This document shows positions 1 through 9,692 of a stretch of DNA of 64,000 bases, in pieces. Origin of the DNA: Pseudomonas sp. 102515 (GTDB taxonomy: Bacteria; Pseudomonadota; Gammaproteobacteria; Pseudomonadales; Pseudomonadaceae). Below the pieces are notes generated by a model. It made no database searches. It was not told where the DNA came from and saw only the letters and a program-made list of their open reading frames with translations. The position numbers were made by a program, and so were the translations under genes. Each line of letters starts with the position of its first letter. Position 1 is the first letter of the stretch. The stretch spans positions 186,001-250,000 of the forward strand of contig NZ_JAVHTY010000001.1 of the NCBI RefSeq assembly GCF_031085165.1, read 5' to 3'.

Positions 1-4
1 TGAC

Positions 5-910
5 TCAGCGCCCCAGCGCGGCGATCAGTGCGCGGCGAAAGGCATTGACCGCCGGGGGCAATTCGCGGCCCGCCATGCTCTGCAATTCGATCCGCCGCGC
101 CGCCAGGCCCTCGTCCAGCAGGGGCAGGGCCACCAGCTGGCCTTCGCGCAGCCGGCTGCGCAGGCTCAACTCACTGAACAGGCCCACGCCGGCGCCCAGC
201 GCGGCGAAGCGATAGAGCGCCTGCATGTTGTTGCTCACCAGCACCGGCTCGAAGGACAGGCCCTGGACGCCACAGCAGATGTCGAACAGCTGGCGGATCG
301 TGGTGTCCGGCGTGGGCAGCGCCAGGGGATAGGGCTGCAGATCGACCAGGGCCAGGCCGGTGCGGCTGGCGAGCGGATGGTCGGGTACGACGATCGCCTT
401 GATCGCGCCGCTGAGGGCGGCCTCGACGCGGATATCCGGCTCGGGTCTCAGGCTGAAGGTCAGCCCCAGGTCGGCATCGCCTTCCTGGACGCGGCGGGTC
501 ACCACGGCGGGGGCGCAGACCTCCAGGGAAAAGTGGATGCCGGCATAGCCCTGGCGAAAGGCGGCGATGACCTCGGGCAGGAAGTCCAGCGAAAAGCCTT
601 CGGTGGTGGCCAGGCGTACCTGGCCACGCCGCAGGTCGGCCAGGCCACGCAGTTCGGCCGCCACCTGCTCGCTGGCCAGCTGCGCCTTGCGCGCATGCAC
701 CGCCAGGCGTTCACCGGCGGCGCTGGGCACCACGCCCCGGGCGCGGCGTTCGAGCAGCGGCGTCTCCAGTTCGCGTTCCAGTTTGGCGATCTGGCGACTC
801 ACGGCACTGGCCGCGACATTGAGCCGTTGGGAGGCTTCGCTGATGGAGCCGCACCGCACCACCTCGAGGAAATAGCGCAGGGCGGTCGACTGGATTCCGT
901 AGGGCTGCAT
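5..910 (-). CDS. LysR-family transcriptional regulator
   Basis: A 301-residue LysR-type regulator, the usual family length. The N-terminal winged helix-turn-helix covers about residues 5-65 (FLEVVRCGSISEASQRLN, then SAVSRQIAKLE), followed by a periplasmic-binding-like effector domain. The ATG at 910 is chosen because AAAGGAGG sits just upstream; an upstream in-frame ATG would add 22 residues with no domain. It is divergent from the peptide ABC transporter operon starting at 1084, so it probably controls that operon. The effector is not predictable from sequence. Confidence 0.88.
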   Translation of the reverse strand: MQPYGIQSTALRYFLEVVRCGSISEASQRLNVAASAVSRQIAKLERELETPLLERRARGVVPSAAGERLAVHARKAQLASEQVAAELRGLADLRRGQVRLATTEGFSLDFLPEVIAAFRQGYAGIHFSLEVCAPAVVTRRVQEGDADLGLTFSLRPEPDIRVEAALSGAIKAIVVPDHPLASRTGLALVDLQPYPLALPTPDTTIRQLFDICCGVQGLSFEPVLVSNNMQALYRFAALGAGVGLFSELSLRSRLREGQLVALPLLDEGLAARRIELQSMAGRELPPAVNAFRRALIAALGR

Positions 911-1083
911 GGGGCCTCCTTTGCCGAAAAGGCATGGCTCGCATCTAAATATTCTGCTTGTGGCATGGGATGGCAAGACCTAGAGTCGGGCCAAGAGACC
1001 AAATAACAGGTGTCAGCTGTTCCCCCTTTCCCCGCGCTTCGCGGACCTGCCTTTGACCAACCAACGCCCCGGAGACAGACGGC

Positions 1084-2604
1084 ATGGGACTCAAAGGTTT
1101 CGCTTGTGGCATCGCGTTTTCCCTCTTCCTGGCCCAGGGCCAGGCCTTCGCCGGCAAGGCCGACGACACCCTGGTCTACGCCTCCGACACCGAACCCGAA
1201 AACGTCAGCCCCTATCACAACGATGCCCGTGAAGGCGTCATCCTCGCCCACCTGGCCTGGGACACCCTGATCTATCGCGACCCCCGGACCGGCGAATACA
1301 AGCCGATGCTGGCCACCCACTGGCAGCAGGTCGATCCGGTGACTCTCGACTTCGATCTGCGCCAGGGCGTGACCTTCCACAACGGCGATCCCTTCACCGC
1401 CGACGACGTGGTCTTCACCTTCAACTACGTGGCCTCGCCCGAGGGCAAGGTGGTCACCCAGCAGAACGTCAACTGGATCAAGAGCGCCGAGAAGCTGGGC
1501 GAATACAAGGTCCGCCTGCACCTCAAGCAGCCGTTTCCAGCCGCGCTGGAATACCTGGCCAATCCCTTGCCCATCTATCCCGGCAAGTATTTCCAGAAGG
1601 TGGGCCTGGCGGGCTTCGCGCAGAAGCCGGTGGGTACCGGACCCTATCGCATCGTCGCGGTCACCAGCGGCCAGGGGGTCACGCTGGAGCGCAATCCAGA
1701 CTATTTCAAGGACAGCCCCCAGGGGCAGCCGCGCATCGGCCATATCCGGTTCCGGGTCATTCCCGACGCCGAGACCCGGCTCGCCGAACTCATGACCGGC
1801 GGCATCGACTGGGCCTGGCGCGTGGCGCCGGACCAGGCCGAGCAACTCAAGGCCGCGCCCAACCTCACCGTGGAGAGTGGCGCCAGCATGAGGATCGGCT
1901 TCCTCAGCATGGATGCCCAAGGCGCCTCCAGCCCGGATTCGCCCTTTGCCAAGGCCGAGGTGCGCCAGGCGGTCAACTACGCCATCAATCGCCAGGCCAT
2001 CGCCAGTCAACTCATGGGGGGCGGCAGCCAGCCGCTACAGGTGGCCTGCTATCCGGAGCAGTTCGGCTGCGATGCCAAGGCGGTGCCGGGTTACGCCTAC
2101 GACCCGGCCAAGGCCAAGGCGCTGCTCAAGGCCGCCGGCTACCCCAACGGTTTCAGCACCGAGATCTTCGCCTACCGCGACCGCGACGTGGTCGAGGCGC
2201 TGATCGGAGACCTGCGTGCGGTGGGCATCGACGCCAAGCTGCGCTATCTGAAATACGCCGCCCTGCGTGACCAGCAGCGCGCCGGCAAGGTGCCCATGGC
2301 CTTTCTCGCCTGGGGCTCCTTCTCCATCGCCGATGCCTCGGCGGCCACGGGCGTCTATTTCAAGGGCAATGCCGACGACGTGGCCAAGGATCCCCAGGTG
2401 ATCGACTGGCTCAAGTTGGCCGACACCGCCATGGACCCGGCCGTGCGCAAGGAGAACTACCGCAAGGCGCTGCAGCGGATCGCCGAGCAGGCCTACTGGG
2501 CACCGGTGTTCAACTATTCCATCAACTATGCCTTCACCTCGGACCTGGCCTTCCAGCCCTATCCGGACGAATTGCCGCGCTTCGCCCTGGCCCACTGGAA
2601 CTGA
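1084..2604 (+). CDS. peptide ABC transporter substrate-binding protein
   Basis: A 506-residue periplasmic solute-binding protein of family 5 (DppA/OppA type). Residues 1-23 form a Sec signal peptide ending AQGQAFA. The family signature appears around residues 60-110 (WDTLIYRDPRTGEYKPMLA, DLRQGVTFHNGDPFTADDVVFTF). It is the first gene of an operon with two permeases and two ATPases, followed by two M20 peptidases, so the substrate is probably a di- or oligopeptide or related amide. The exact ligand cannot be read from the sequence. Confidence 0.9.
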   Translation: MGLKGFACGIAFSLFLAQGQAFAGKADDTLVYASDTEPENVSPYHNDAREGVILAHLAWDTLIYRDPRTGEYKPMLATHWQQVDPVTLDFDLRQGVTFHNGDPFTADDVVFTFNYVASPEGKVVTQQNVNWIKSAEKLGEYKVRLHLKQPFPAALEYLANPLPIYPGKYFQKVGLAGFAQKPVGTGPYRIVAVTSGQGVTLERNPDYFKDSPQGQPRIGHIRFRVIPDAETRLAELMTGGIDWAWRVAPDQAEQLKAAPNLTVESGASMRIGFLSMDAQGASSPDSPFAKAEVRQAVNYAINRQAIASQLMGGGSQPLQVACYPEQFGCDAKAVPGYAYDPAKAKALLKAAGYPNGFSTEIFAYRDRDVVEALIGDLRAVGIDAKLRYLKYAALRDQQRAGKVPMAFLAWGSFSIADASAATGVYFKGNADDVAKDPQVIDWLKLADTAMDPAVRKENYRKALQRIAEQAYWAPVFNYSINYAFTSDLAFQPYPDELPRFALAHWN

Positions 2605-2652
2605 TCCGTCCCGGCGCCCCCCACGGGGGCGTCTCTTGCCGAGGAGCCGAGC

Positions 2653-3570
2653 ATGTCCGCATACCTCCTGCGCCGCCTGGGTATCGCCCTGGCCGTGGCC
2701 TTTACCGTTTCCCTCATCAGTTTCTTCCTGCTGCACCTGTCCGGCGACCTGGCCACCGCCATCGCCGGACCCGAGGCCACCGCCGAACAGATCGAGGTGG
2801 TGCGTCATCAACACGGGCTCGACAAGCCCCTGGCGACACAGTACGTCGAGTGGATCGGGCAGTTGCTGCGGCTGGACCTGGGGCAGTCGTTCTTCTTCCA
2901 GGAATCGGTGCGAGACCTCATCGCCAGCCGCTTGCCCATCACCCTGACCCTGGGCGCCATCGCGCTGCTGGTGGCGCTGCTCATCGCCATCCCGCTCGGG
3001 GTGCTGGCCGCAGTCCGACGCGATACCTGGATCGACCGCCTGGCGCTGACCCTGGCGACCTTCGGCCAGGCGATGCCCAGCTTCTGGTTCGCCCTCGTGC
3101 TGATCGTCATCTTCGCCGTCACCCTGAAATGGCTACCGGTGTCCGGCAATACCAGCTGGCAGCACTTCATCCTGCCGGCGATCGCCCTGGGCTACTACGC
3201 CACCCCCTCGCTGATGCGCCTGACCCGTGCCGGGATGCTCGATGTGCTGGGCGCCGACTACATCCGCACCGCCCGGGCCAAGGGCCTGAGTCCGGCGCGG
3301 GTGCTGTTCAAGCACGCCTTGCGCAATGCACTGATCCCGGTGGTGGCCCTGGCCGCGGTGGAGTTCGGCTTCATGCTGGGCGGTTCGGTGGTGATCGAGG
3401 CGGTGTTCTCCCTGCAGGGCATCGGCCAGCTGGCCTGGGACGCCATCGCCCGCAACGACTTTCCGGTAGTGCAGGCCATCGTCCTCTTGATCGCGTTGAT
3501 CTACATCGTGCTGACGCTGGTGGCCGATCTGCTCAACGCCTTGCTCGACCCGCGCATTCGCGTGCGCTAG
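2653..3570 (+). CDS. ABC transporter permease, DppB type
   Basis: A 305-residue inner-membrane permease of the DppB/OppB type. It has an N-terminal membrane segment (LGIALAVAFTVSLISFFLL), a periplasmic stretch, then five more hydrophobic segments. The EAA-loop region lies around residues 190-215 (GADYIRTARAKGLSPARVLFKHALRNAL), where the ATPases dock. It starts 48 bp after the binding-protein gene, with GAGGAGCCGAGC before the ATG, and pairs with the DppC-type permease 8 bp downstream. Confidence 0.92.
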   Translation: MSAYLLRRLGIALAVAFTVSLISFFLLHLSGDLATAIAGPEATAEQIEVVRHQHGLDKPLATQYVEWIGQLLRLDLGQSFFFQESVRDLIASRLPITLTLGAIALLVALLIAIPLGVLAAVRRDTWIDRLALTLATFGQAMPSFWFALVLIVIFAVTLKWLPVSGNTSWQHFILPAIALGYYATPSLMRLTRAGMLDVLGADYIRTARAKGLSPARVLFKHALRNALIPVVALAAVEFGFMLGGSVVIEAVFSLQGIGQLAWDAIARNDFPVVQAIVLLIALIYIVLTLVADLLNALLDPRIRVR

Positions 3571-3578
3571 GAGGCTCC

Positions 3579-4481
3579 ATGACCGTCGCCAATCCCTTCG
3601 TGCTCGACGACTATCTCCCGCCGCGCCCGACCCTGGGCCGCCAGCTGCGCCGCTGGTTCGGCCACCGCGGTTTCGCCCTTGGCGCCATGCTGCTCGTCGT
3701 CATCGTCTTCGCCGCCCTGGCCGCGCCCTGGCTGGCGCCCCACGACCCCTATGCCCAGGACGTGATGCAGCGGATGAAACCACCGGTATGGATGGCCAAG
3801 GGGACCTGGGCCCATCCGCTGGGCACTGACAAGCTCGGCCGCGACTATCTCTCCCGGCTGCTCTATGGCGCGCGCATCTCGCTGTTCATCGGTCTCGCCG
3901 CGGCGCTCATCTCCGGCGCCATCGGCACCTTGCTCGGGGTGCTCGCCGGCTACTACGGCGGCAAGGTCGATGCCCTGGTGAGCTACCTGGTGACCACCCG
4001 CCTGGCCTTGCCGGTGGTGATGGTGGCCCTGGCCGCCGCCTCCCTGGTGGGTGGATCGCTGCAGGTGGTGGTGATCCTGCTCGGCTGCCTGCTGTGGGAT
4101 CGCTTCGCCGTGGTGGTGCGCGCCGCCGTGCAGCAGATCCGCGACGCCGAATACGTCGCCGCCGCCCAGGCGCTGGGCTGTTCGGCCTGGCGCGTCATCG
4201 TCGGCGAGATCCTGCCCAACGTGCTGGGGGCGCTGATCGTGGTGATCACGCTGGAGATGGCCCACGCCATCCTGCTGGAAGCGACCCTGTCCTTCCTCGG
4301 CGTGGGCGTGCAGCCACCGTTGCCGTCCTGGGGACTGATGATCGCCGAAGGCAAGCCCTACATGTTCTTTTCGCCCTGGGTGATCGCCATCCCCGGCGTC
4401 GCCCTGATGCTGCTGGTGCTGGCCATCAACCTGGTGGGCGACGGCATCCGGGATCTGGCCGCGCCCAGCGGGCGCAACTAA
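3579..4481 (+). CDS. ABC transporter permease, DppC type
   Basis: A 300-residue partner permease of the DppC/OppC type. The cytoplasmic N-terminus and first helix (FALGAMLLVVIVFAALAAPWLA) precede the OppC motif HPLGTDKLGRDYLSRLLYG. The EAA loop is DAEYVAAAQALGCSAWRVI. The ATG at 3579 is used because TAGGAGG precedes it; the open frame extends upstream but only through the dppB-like gene. It forms the membrane channel with the preceding permease. Confidence 0.92.
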   Translation: MTVANPFVLDDYLPPRPTLGRQLRRWFGHRGFALGAMLLVVIVFAALAAPWLAPHDPYAQDVMQRMKPPVWMAKGTWAHPLGTDKLGRDYLSRLLYGARISLFIGLAAALISGAIGTLLGVLAGYYGGKVDALVSYLVTTRLALPVVMVALAAASLVGGSLQVVVILLGCLLWDRFAVVVRAAVQQIRDAEYVAAAQALGCSAWRVIVGEILPNVLGALIVVITLEMAHAILLEATLSFLGVGVQPPLPSWGLMIAEGKPYMFFSPWVIAIPGVALMLLVLAINLVGDGIRDLAAPSGRN

Positions 4482-4495
4482 GCGGAGGACTGACC

Positions 4496-5491
4496 ATGGC
4501 ACTGCTCGACGTTAAAGACCTGCGCATCGACATCCCCCTGGGGGACGACACCCTGAACGCCGTGCGCGGCCTGGATCTGCAGGTGGAGCGGGGCGAGATG
4601 CTCTGCCTGGTGGGCGAATCCGGCTGCGGCAAGTCGCTCACCTCCCTGGCGCTGATGAACCTCCTGCCGCGCCAGGCCCGGCGCCAGGCGGCGCGCCTGA
4701 TGCTGGGCGAACACGACCTGCTGACCCTGGGCGAAAAGGGCATGCGCGACCTGCGCGGCAATCGCCTGGCGATGATCTTCCAGGAGCCCATGACCGCCCT
4801 CAATCCGGCCTACAGCATCGGCGCCCAGCTCGCCGAGGTGCTGCGTCGCCACCGCAAGCTGGACCGCAAGGCCGCCTGGACCCGCGCCGAGGCCATGCTG
4901 GAAAAGGTCGGCATCAGCAACGCCGGCGAGCGCCTGCGCCAGTATCCGCACCAGCTCAGTGGCGGGTTGCGCCAGCGGGTGGTCATCGCCATGGCGCTGC
5001 TCTGCGAGCCGGACCTCATCATCGCCGACGAACCCACCACGGCGCTGGACGTCACCATCCAGGCGCAGATCCTGCACCTGTTGCGCGACCTGCAGCGGGA
5101 ATTCGGCACGGCCATCGTCTTCATCACCCACGACCTGGGGCTGGTGGCGCGCATCGCCGACCGGGTAGCGGTGATGTACGCCGGCCAGATCGTCGAGCAG
5201 GCACCGGCCGCCGAGCTGTTCGCCGCCCCCCGACACCCCTATACCCGTGGGCTGCTGGCGAGCATCCCGGTACCGGGCCGGACCCAGCCCGGGCAGCCGC
5301 TGGGCGCCATTCCCGGCCTGGTCCCCAGCCTGGTCGGCGAGCAGCACGGCTGCGCCTTTCGCAATAGATGCCCGCAGGCGGTGGCGGCCTGCGCCGACAG
5401 CGTACCCTTGCTGGAGGAGGGCACGCACCTGGCGCGTTGCCATTTCGCCCTGCCCGGCGAACCCCTGCGCCGGGTCGGAGGTGTGCGATGA
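4496..5491 (+). CDS. peptide ABC transporter ATP-binding protein, DppD type
   Basis: A 331-residue ABC ATPase. Walker A is GESGCGKS (about residues 39-46), the ABC signature is LSGGLRQRV, and Walker B is LIIADEPTTALD, followed by the switch His in FITHDLG. The C-terminus carries the oligopeptide/dipeptide transporter extension with the CAFRNRCPQA cysteine motif. The ATG at 4496 follows GCGGAGGA. Its stop overlaps the start of the next ATPase by 4 nt (ATGA), which suggests translational coupling. Confidence 0.92.
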   Translation: MALLDVKDLRIDIPLGDDTLNAVRGLDLQVERGEMLCLVGESGCGKSLTSLALMNLLPRQARRQAARLMLGEHDLLTLGEKGMRDLRGNRLAMIFQEPMTALNPAYSIGAQLAEVLRRHRKLDRKAAWTRAEAMLEKVGISNAGERLRQYPHQLSGGLRQRVVIAMALLCEPDLIIADEPTTALDVTIQAQILHLLRDLQREFGTAIVFITHDLGLVARIADRVAVMYAGQIVEQAPAAELFAAPRHPYTRGLLASIPVPGRTQPGQPLGAIPGLVPSLVGEQHGCAFRNRCPQAVAACADSVPLLEEGTHLARCHFALPGEPLRRVGGVR

Positions 5492-6450
5492 GCCGCGAGA
5501 TCGCCCTGGAGCTGTGCGACATCCGCCGCGAATTCACCCTGGGTCGCGGCCTGTTCCGCCCGCCGGCCACCCTCCAGGCGGTGGATGGCATTTCCCTGCG
5601 GCTCTATCGCGGCGAGACCCTGGGTCTGGTGGGGGAATCGGGGTGCGGCAAGAGTACCCTGGCCAAGCTGCTGCTGGGGCTGCTGGCGCCCACCAGCGGC
5701 GACATCCTGGTAGGTGGCGAGCACCTGCGCGGGGTGGATCGCAAGCGCATGGCCCGGCACATCCAGCCGATCTTCCAGGATCCTTATTCATCGCTCAATC
5801 CGCGCAAGACGGTGCGCGAGATCGTGGCGCTGCCGCTCAAGGTGCATGGCCTGGGCACGCCCGCCGAGCAGCAGCGGCGGGTCGCGGAGATGCTCGACGT
5901 GGTCGGCTTGCCACGGCGCGCCGCCGACAGCCATCCCGGCCAGCTCAGTGGCGGCCAGCGCCAGCGGGTGGCCATCGCTCGCGCCCTGGTGATGCGCCCG
6001 GACGTGCTGATCTGCGACGAACCCACTTCGGCGCTGGACGTCTCGGTGCAGGCGCAGATCCTCAACCTGCTGCTGGAGCTCAAGCGTGAATTCGGCCTGA
6101 CCTATCTGCTCATCAGCCACAACCTGGCGGTGGTGGAACACCTGGCCGACCGGGTGGCGGTGATGTACCTCGGCAAGATCGTCGAGGAGCGGGAGCGGGC
6201 GGCGCTGTTCGCCCAGCCGGCGCATCCCTATACCCGGGCGCTGCTGGATGCGGTGCTCACCCCTGATCCAGCGCTAGGGCTCCCGGCGCTGGGCCTGGGC
6301 GGCAGCTTTCCCAATCCCATCTCGCCGCCCAGCGGCTGCGCCTTCCATCCGCGCTGTCCGCGCTGCTTCGGCCCCTGCGCCGAGCGCTATCCGGAACGCG
6401 AAACCATCCCTGGCGGCAGCAAGCGCTGCCACCTGCCCGAACCCGCCTGA
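5488..6450 (+). CDS. peptide ABC transporter ATP-binding protein, DppF type
   Basis: A 320-residue second ABC ATPase of the importer. Walker A is GESGCGKST, the signature is [15 protein letters not shown], and Walker B is [11 protein letters not shown], followed by [10 protein letters not shown]. The C-terminal oligopeptide-transporter cysteine motif is [10 protein letters not shown]. The DppF start overlaps the DppD stop (ATGA). Together the pair would form the heterodimeric motor of a Dpp/Opp-type importer. Confidence 0.92.
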   Translation: MSREIALELCDIRREFTLGRGLFRPPATLQAVDGISLRLYRGETLGLVGESGCGKSTLAKLLLGLLAPTSGDILVGGEHLRGVDRKRMARHIQPIFQDPYSSLNPRKTVREIVALPLKVHGLGTPAEQQRRVAEMLDVVGLPRRAADSHPGQLSGGQRQRVAIARALVMRPDVLICDEPTSALDVSVQAQILNLLLELKREFGLTYLLISHNLAVVEHLADRVAVMYLGKIVEERERAALFAQPAHPYTRALLDAVLTPDPALGLPALGLGGSFPNPISPPSGCAFHPRCPRCFGPCAERYPERETIPGGSKRCHLPEPA

Positions 6451-6464
6451 CCCCGGAGTCCGCC

Positions 6465-7859
6465 ATGACCAGCCGTACCCATGCCCTTGAGCTTGCCGCC
6501 GCGCACTTCGACAGCGGCGCCTTTCGTACGCGGCTCGCCACCGCCGTGGCCCATCCCACCGAAAGCCAGGAACCCGAGCGCCAGGCGGAGCTGCAGCGCT
6601 ACCTGGATGACTTCATCGCTCCCTATGTCGCCAGTCTCGGCTTCAGTAGCCGGCGGCTGGATAACCCGGTCGCCGGCAAGGGGCCCTTGCTGATCGCCGA
6701 GCGGATCGAGGACCCGACGCTGCCGACCCTGCTCAGCTATGGCCACGGCGACGTGGTGCGCGGCGATGGCAGCCGCTGGCGTGAAGGTCTCGCGCCCTGG
6801 ACGCTGGTGGAGCAGGGCGAGCGCTGGTACGGCCGCGGCACCGCCGACAACAAGGGCCAGCACCTGCTCAACCTAGCGGCGCTGGAGCAGGTGATCGCCG
6901 CGCGCGGCGGACGCCTGGGCTACAACGTCAAGCTGCTGCTGGAAATGGGCGAGGAGATCGGCTCGGTCGGCCTGCGCGCCTTCTGCCAGGAGCAGCGCCA
7001 GGCCCTGGCCGCCGACCTGTTCCTCGCCTCCGACGGTCCGCGGGTCTCGGCATCCCGGCCAACGCTGTTCCTGGGTGCCCGCGGCACCTTCAATTTCGAC
7101 CTGCACCTGGACCTGCGCGAAGGCGGCCATCACTCCGGCAACTGGGGCGGTCTGCTGGCCAATCCCGGCATCATCCTCGCCCATGCCCTGGCCAGCCTGG
7201 TGGATGCCCAGGGCCAGATCCAGGTCGCGGGGCTCAAGCCCACCGAGCTGCCCGCTCCGGTGCGCCGTGCCCTGGCCGACATCGAGGTGGGCGGCGCGCC
7301 GGGGGATCCGGCTATCGATCCCCACTGGGGCGAGCCCGGCCTGACCCCGGCCGAGCGCGTCTATGGCTGGAATACCCTTGAGCTGCTGGCCTTCACCACC
7401 GGCAATCCCGAGGCACCGGTGAATGCCATTCCCGGCAGCGCCCGTGCCCACTGCCAGATCCGCTTCGTCGCCGGCTGCGACTGCACGACGTTCATTCCGC
7501 TGATCGAGGCGCACCTGGCCGAACGGGGGTTCGCCGCGGTGCGCGTTTCCCGTACCAAGGACGAGATCCTGCACGCCTCGCGGCTGGACCCGGAGAATCC
7601 CTGGGTGGACTGGGCCATGACTTCCCTGACCCGCACCCTGGGCGAAAAGCCGGCCTTGCTACCCAACTTCGGCGGCGGCTTGCCCAATGACATCTTTGCC
7701 GACATCCTCGAGTTGCCCACCCTCTGGGTACCCCATTCCTATCCTGCCTGCTCCCAGCACGCGCCCAACGAGCATCTCCTGGCCCCGGTCGTGCGGCAGG
7801 GGCTGCAACTCATGGCCGGGCTCTTCTGGGACCTGGGCGATCGCTGGAGCCGCAGCTGA
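6465..7859 (+). CDS. M20-family metallopeptidase
   Basis: A 464-residue zinc-dependent M20 peptidase/deacylase. Metal-ligand motifs are GHGDVV (His-x-Asp), GRGTADNKGQ (bridging Asp) and EMGEEIGS (general-base Glu-Glu). The dimerisation domain lies in the middle of the chain. It is placed 14 bp after the ABC ATPase gene, and its stop overlaps the next M20 gene (TGATG), so both are probably co-transcribed with the importer and hydrolyse the imported peptide or acyl-amino acid. The substrate is unknown. Confidence 0.88.
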   Translation: MTSRTHALELAAAHFDSGAFRTRLATAVAHPTESQEPERQAELQRYLDDFIAPYVASLGFSSRRLDNPVAGKGPLLIAERIEDPTLPTLLSYGHGDVVRGDGSRWREGLAPWTLVEQGERWYGRGTADNKGQHLLNLAALEQVIAARGGRLGYNVKLLLEMGEEIGSVGLRAFCQEQRQALAADLFLASDGPRVSASRPTLFLGARGTFNFDLHLDLREGGHHSGNWGGLLANPGIILAHALASLVDAQGQIQVAGLKPTELPAPVRRALADIEVGGAPGDPAIDPHWGEPGLTPAERVYGWNTLELLAFTTGNPEAPVNAIPGSARAHCQIRFVAGCDCTTFIPLIEAHLAERGFAAVRVSRTKDEILHASRLDPENPWVDWAMTSLTRTLGEKPALLPNFGGGLPNDIFADILELPTLWVPHSYPACSQHAPNEHLLAPVVRQGLQLMAGLFWDLGDRWSRS

Positions 7860-9013
7860 TGTCCCTTGCCAAGACCACCGCCCTGGAGTGGCTCGCCACC
7901 CAGCGCGAGCCGATGACCCGTCTCCTGCAACGCCTGGTCGATACCGATTCCAACAGCTACGACAAGGCCGGCGTCGATGCCGTCGGTGCCGTGCTCACCG
8001 CTGCCCTGGCCGAAGACGGCATCGAGGTCGCCCGGACGCCGGTGGCCGACTTCGGTGACGTCCTCGCCGCCCAGGTGGGGCCCGCCACCGGCGCTGCGGT
8101 GTTGCTGTTGGGCCATCGCGACACCGTCTTTCCGCCGGGTACCGTGGCCAGCCGTGGCTTCACCCGCGATGCCAGCCAGGCCTATGGCCCCGGCGTCGCG
8201 GACATGAAGGGCGGACTGGTGGCGAGTTGCTTCGCGCTGCGCGCGCTCAAGCGCGCCGGTGAGTTGCCGTTTCCGGTACGGGTGCTCTACACCGGTGATG
8301 AGGAGATCGGTTCCGGCACGGCTCGCCCGCACCTGGAAGCGGCGGCACGCGGCGCCCGCGCCGTACTGAACTGCGAACCCGGCCGGGTCAGTGGCAACGT
8401 GGTCAAGGCGCGCAAGGGCGGCGCCACCCTGGCCATCAGCGTGAGCGGCCGCGCCGCCCATGCTGGCGTCAATCACGCCGAGGGCGCCAGTGCCATCCAG
8501 GCCTTGGCGCTCAAGGTGGTCAAGTTGCACGCCCTGACCGACTACGAGCGCGGCATCACCACCAACGTCGGCCTCATCGAGGGCGGCACCTCCAGCAATA
8601 CCGTCGCGCCCAGCGCCATAGCGCGCCTGGACGTGCGCTTCGTCGCCCTGGCCGACTGGCCCGCGCTGCAGGCGCGCATCGAGGCCATCGTCGCCGAGGT
8701 GGAGGTACCGGGGACGACCGCCCGCGTCGAGCCTACCTGCCTGTTCCTGCCGATGGAGGCGCACCTGAGCCACGACCTGCTGGCGCTCTACCAGCGCGAA
8801 GCGCAGGACCTCGGTTTCAGCGTCGAGGGCGAATTCACCGGCGGCTGCGCCGACTCCGGGTTCACCGCCAGCCTGGGCGTGCCCACCCTCTGTGGCCTGG
8901 GTCCGGTCGGCGCCAAGGCGCATACCGAGGCTGAATTCCTGGTGCTCGACACCCTGGTTCCGCGCACCCAGGCACTGGTGGCGACCATCCTCGCGCTCGC
9001 CGCCACGGCCTGA
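7859..9013 (+). CDS. M20-family metallopeptidase, carboxypeptidase G2-like
   Basis: A 384-residue M20 peptidase, closer to the glutamate carboxypeptidase (CPG2) branch. Motifs are LLGHRDTVFPPGT, GPGVADMKGG and YTGDEEIGS; a C-terminal HTEAEF supplies a further ligand region. It begins within the stop codon of the preceding M20 gene (TGATG). Two different M20 enzymes in tandem behind one importer suggest stepwise hydrolysis of a conjugated substrate; this is inference. Confidence 0.88.
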   Translation: MSLAKTTALEWLATQREPMTRLLQRLVDTDSNSYDKAGVDAVGAVLTAALAEDGIEVARTPVADFGDVLAAQVGPATGAAVLLLGHRDTVFPPGTVASRGFTRDASQAYGPGVADMKGGLVASCFALRALKRAGELPFPVRVLYTGDEEIGSGTARPHLEAAARGARAVLNCEPGRVSGNVVKARKGGATLAISVSGRAAHAGVNHAEGASAIQALALKVVKLHALTDYERGITTNVGLIEGGTSSNTVAPSAIARLDVRFVALADWPALQARIEAIVAEVEVPGTTARVEPTCLFLPMEAHLSHDLLALYQREAQDLGFSVEGEFTGGCADSGFTASLGVPTLCGLGPVGAKAHTEAEFLVLDTLVPRTQALVATILALAATA

Positions 9014-9062
9014 CCCCCGCGCAGCGACCGGGCGCCGCTCGGCGCCCGCGTTCCCCGCCTGT

Positions 9063-9533
9063 TCAGATAGGCAACAGCCCCTCGGTCTTGACTTCGTTCA
9101 GCACGAAAAAGGTGCGCACCTGGCGCACGCCGGGCAGGGCGATCAGCCGCTCGCTGTGCAGCCGATTGAAGGCGGCGATGTCCTTGACCCTGAGCTTGAT
9201 GAAGTAGTCGACGTCGCCGGCCACCAGGTAGCACTCCAGCACCGGGGGCAGGGCGCGGGCGGCCGCTTCGAAGGCCTGGAAGGAATCCGGGGTCGACCTG
9301 TCCAGCACCACGCCCACCAGTACCGCGGTTTCCCGTTGCACCGCCTTGGGGTCCACATGGGCCCTGACGCTGGTGATGACGCCGCTCTCGAACAGCTTGC
9401 GCGTGTGGTTCCAACAGGCGCTCGGGCTCAGGGCAACCTGGCGCGCCAGCTCGGCATTGCTCAGCCGGCCGTCCTGCTGCAGAGCGCGCAGGATCTTGCG
9501 TTCTACCAGGGTAAGTTCCGCAGCTTCGCTCAT
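9063..9533 (-). CDS. acdR: Lrp/AsnC-family regulator of ACC deaminase
   Basis: A 156-residue Lrp/AsnC regulator. The N-terminal helix-turn-helix is about residues 8-60 (RKILRALQQDGRLSNAELAR, LSPSACWNHTRKL), followed by the RAM ligand-binding domain (VLECYLVAGDVDYFIKLRV). The ATG at 9533 has AAGGAGA upstream; the longer open frame is antisense to acdS. It is divergent from acdS with a 159-bp gap, the known acdR-acdS arrangement in which the Lrp-type AcdR activates acdS. The name rests on context plus family. Confidence 0.85.
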   Translation of the reverse strand: MSEAAELTLVERKILRALQQDGRLSNAELARQVALSPSACWNHTRKLFESGVITSVRAHVDPKAVQRETAVLVGVVLDRSTPDSFQAFEAAARALPPVLECYLVAGDVDYFIKLRVKDIAAFNRLHSERLIALPGVRQVRTFFVLNEVKTEGLLPI

Positions 9534-9692
9534 CGAAAGATTCTCCTTGTAAGGCGGTTGTTGGAGGAACATCCACGCGGATTCTGGGAATCGGTCAAAA
9601 GGAAAGCAGATTTCGTACCGCTCATTCGAAAGCACCTTTTTCAGGGTTTTCCCTAGCATTGAAGGCGTTCTCTCACCCTTGGAGTCGCTGCT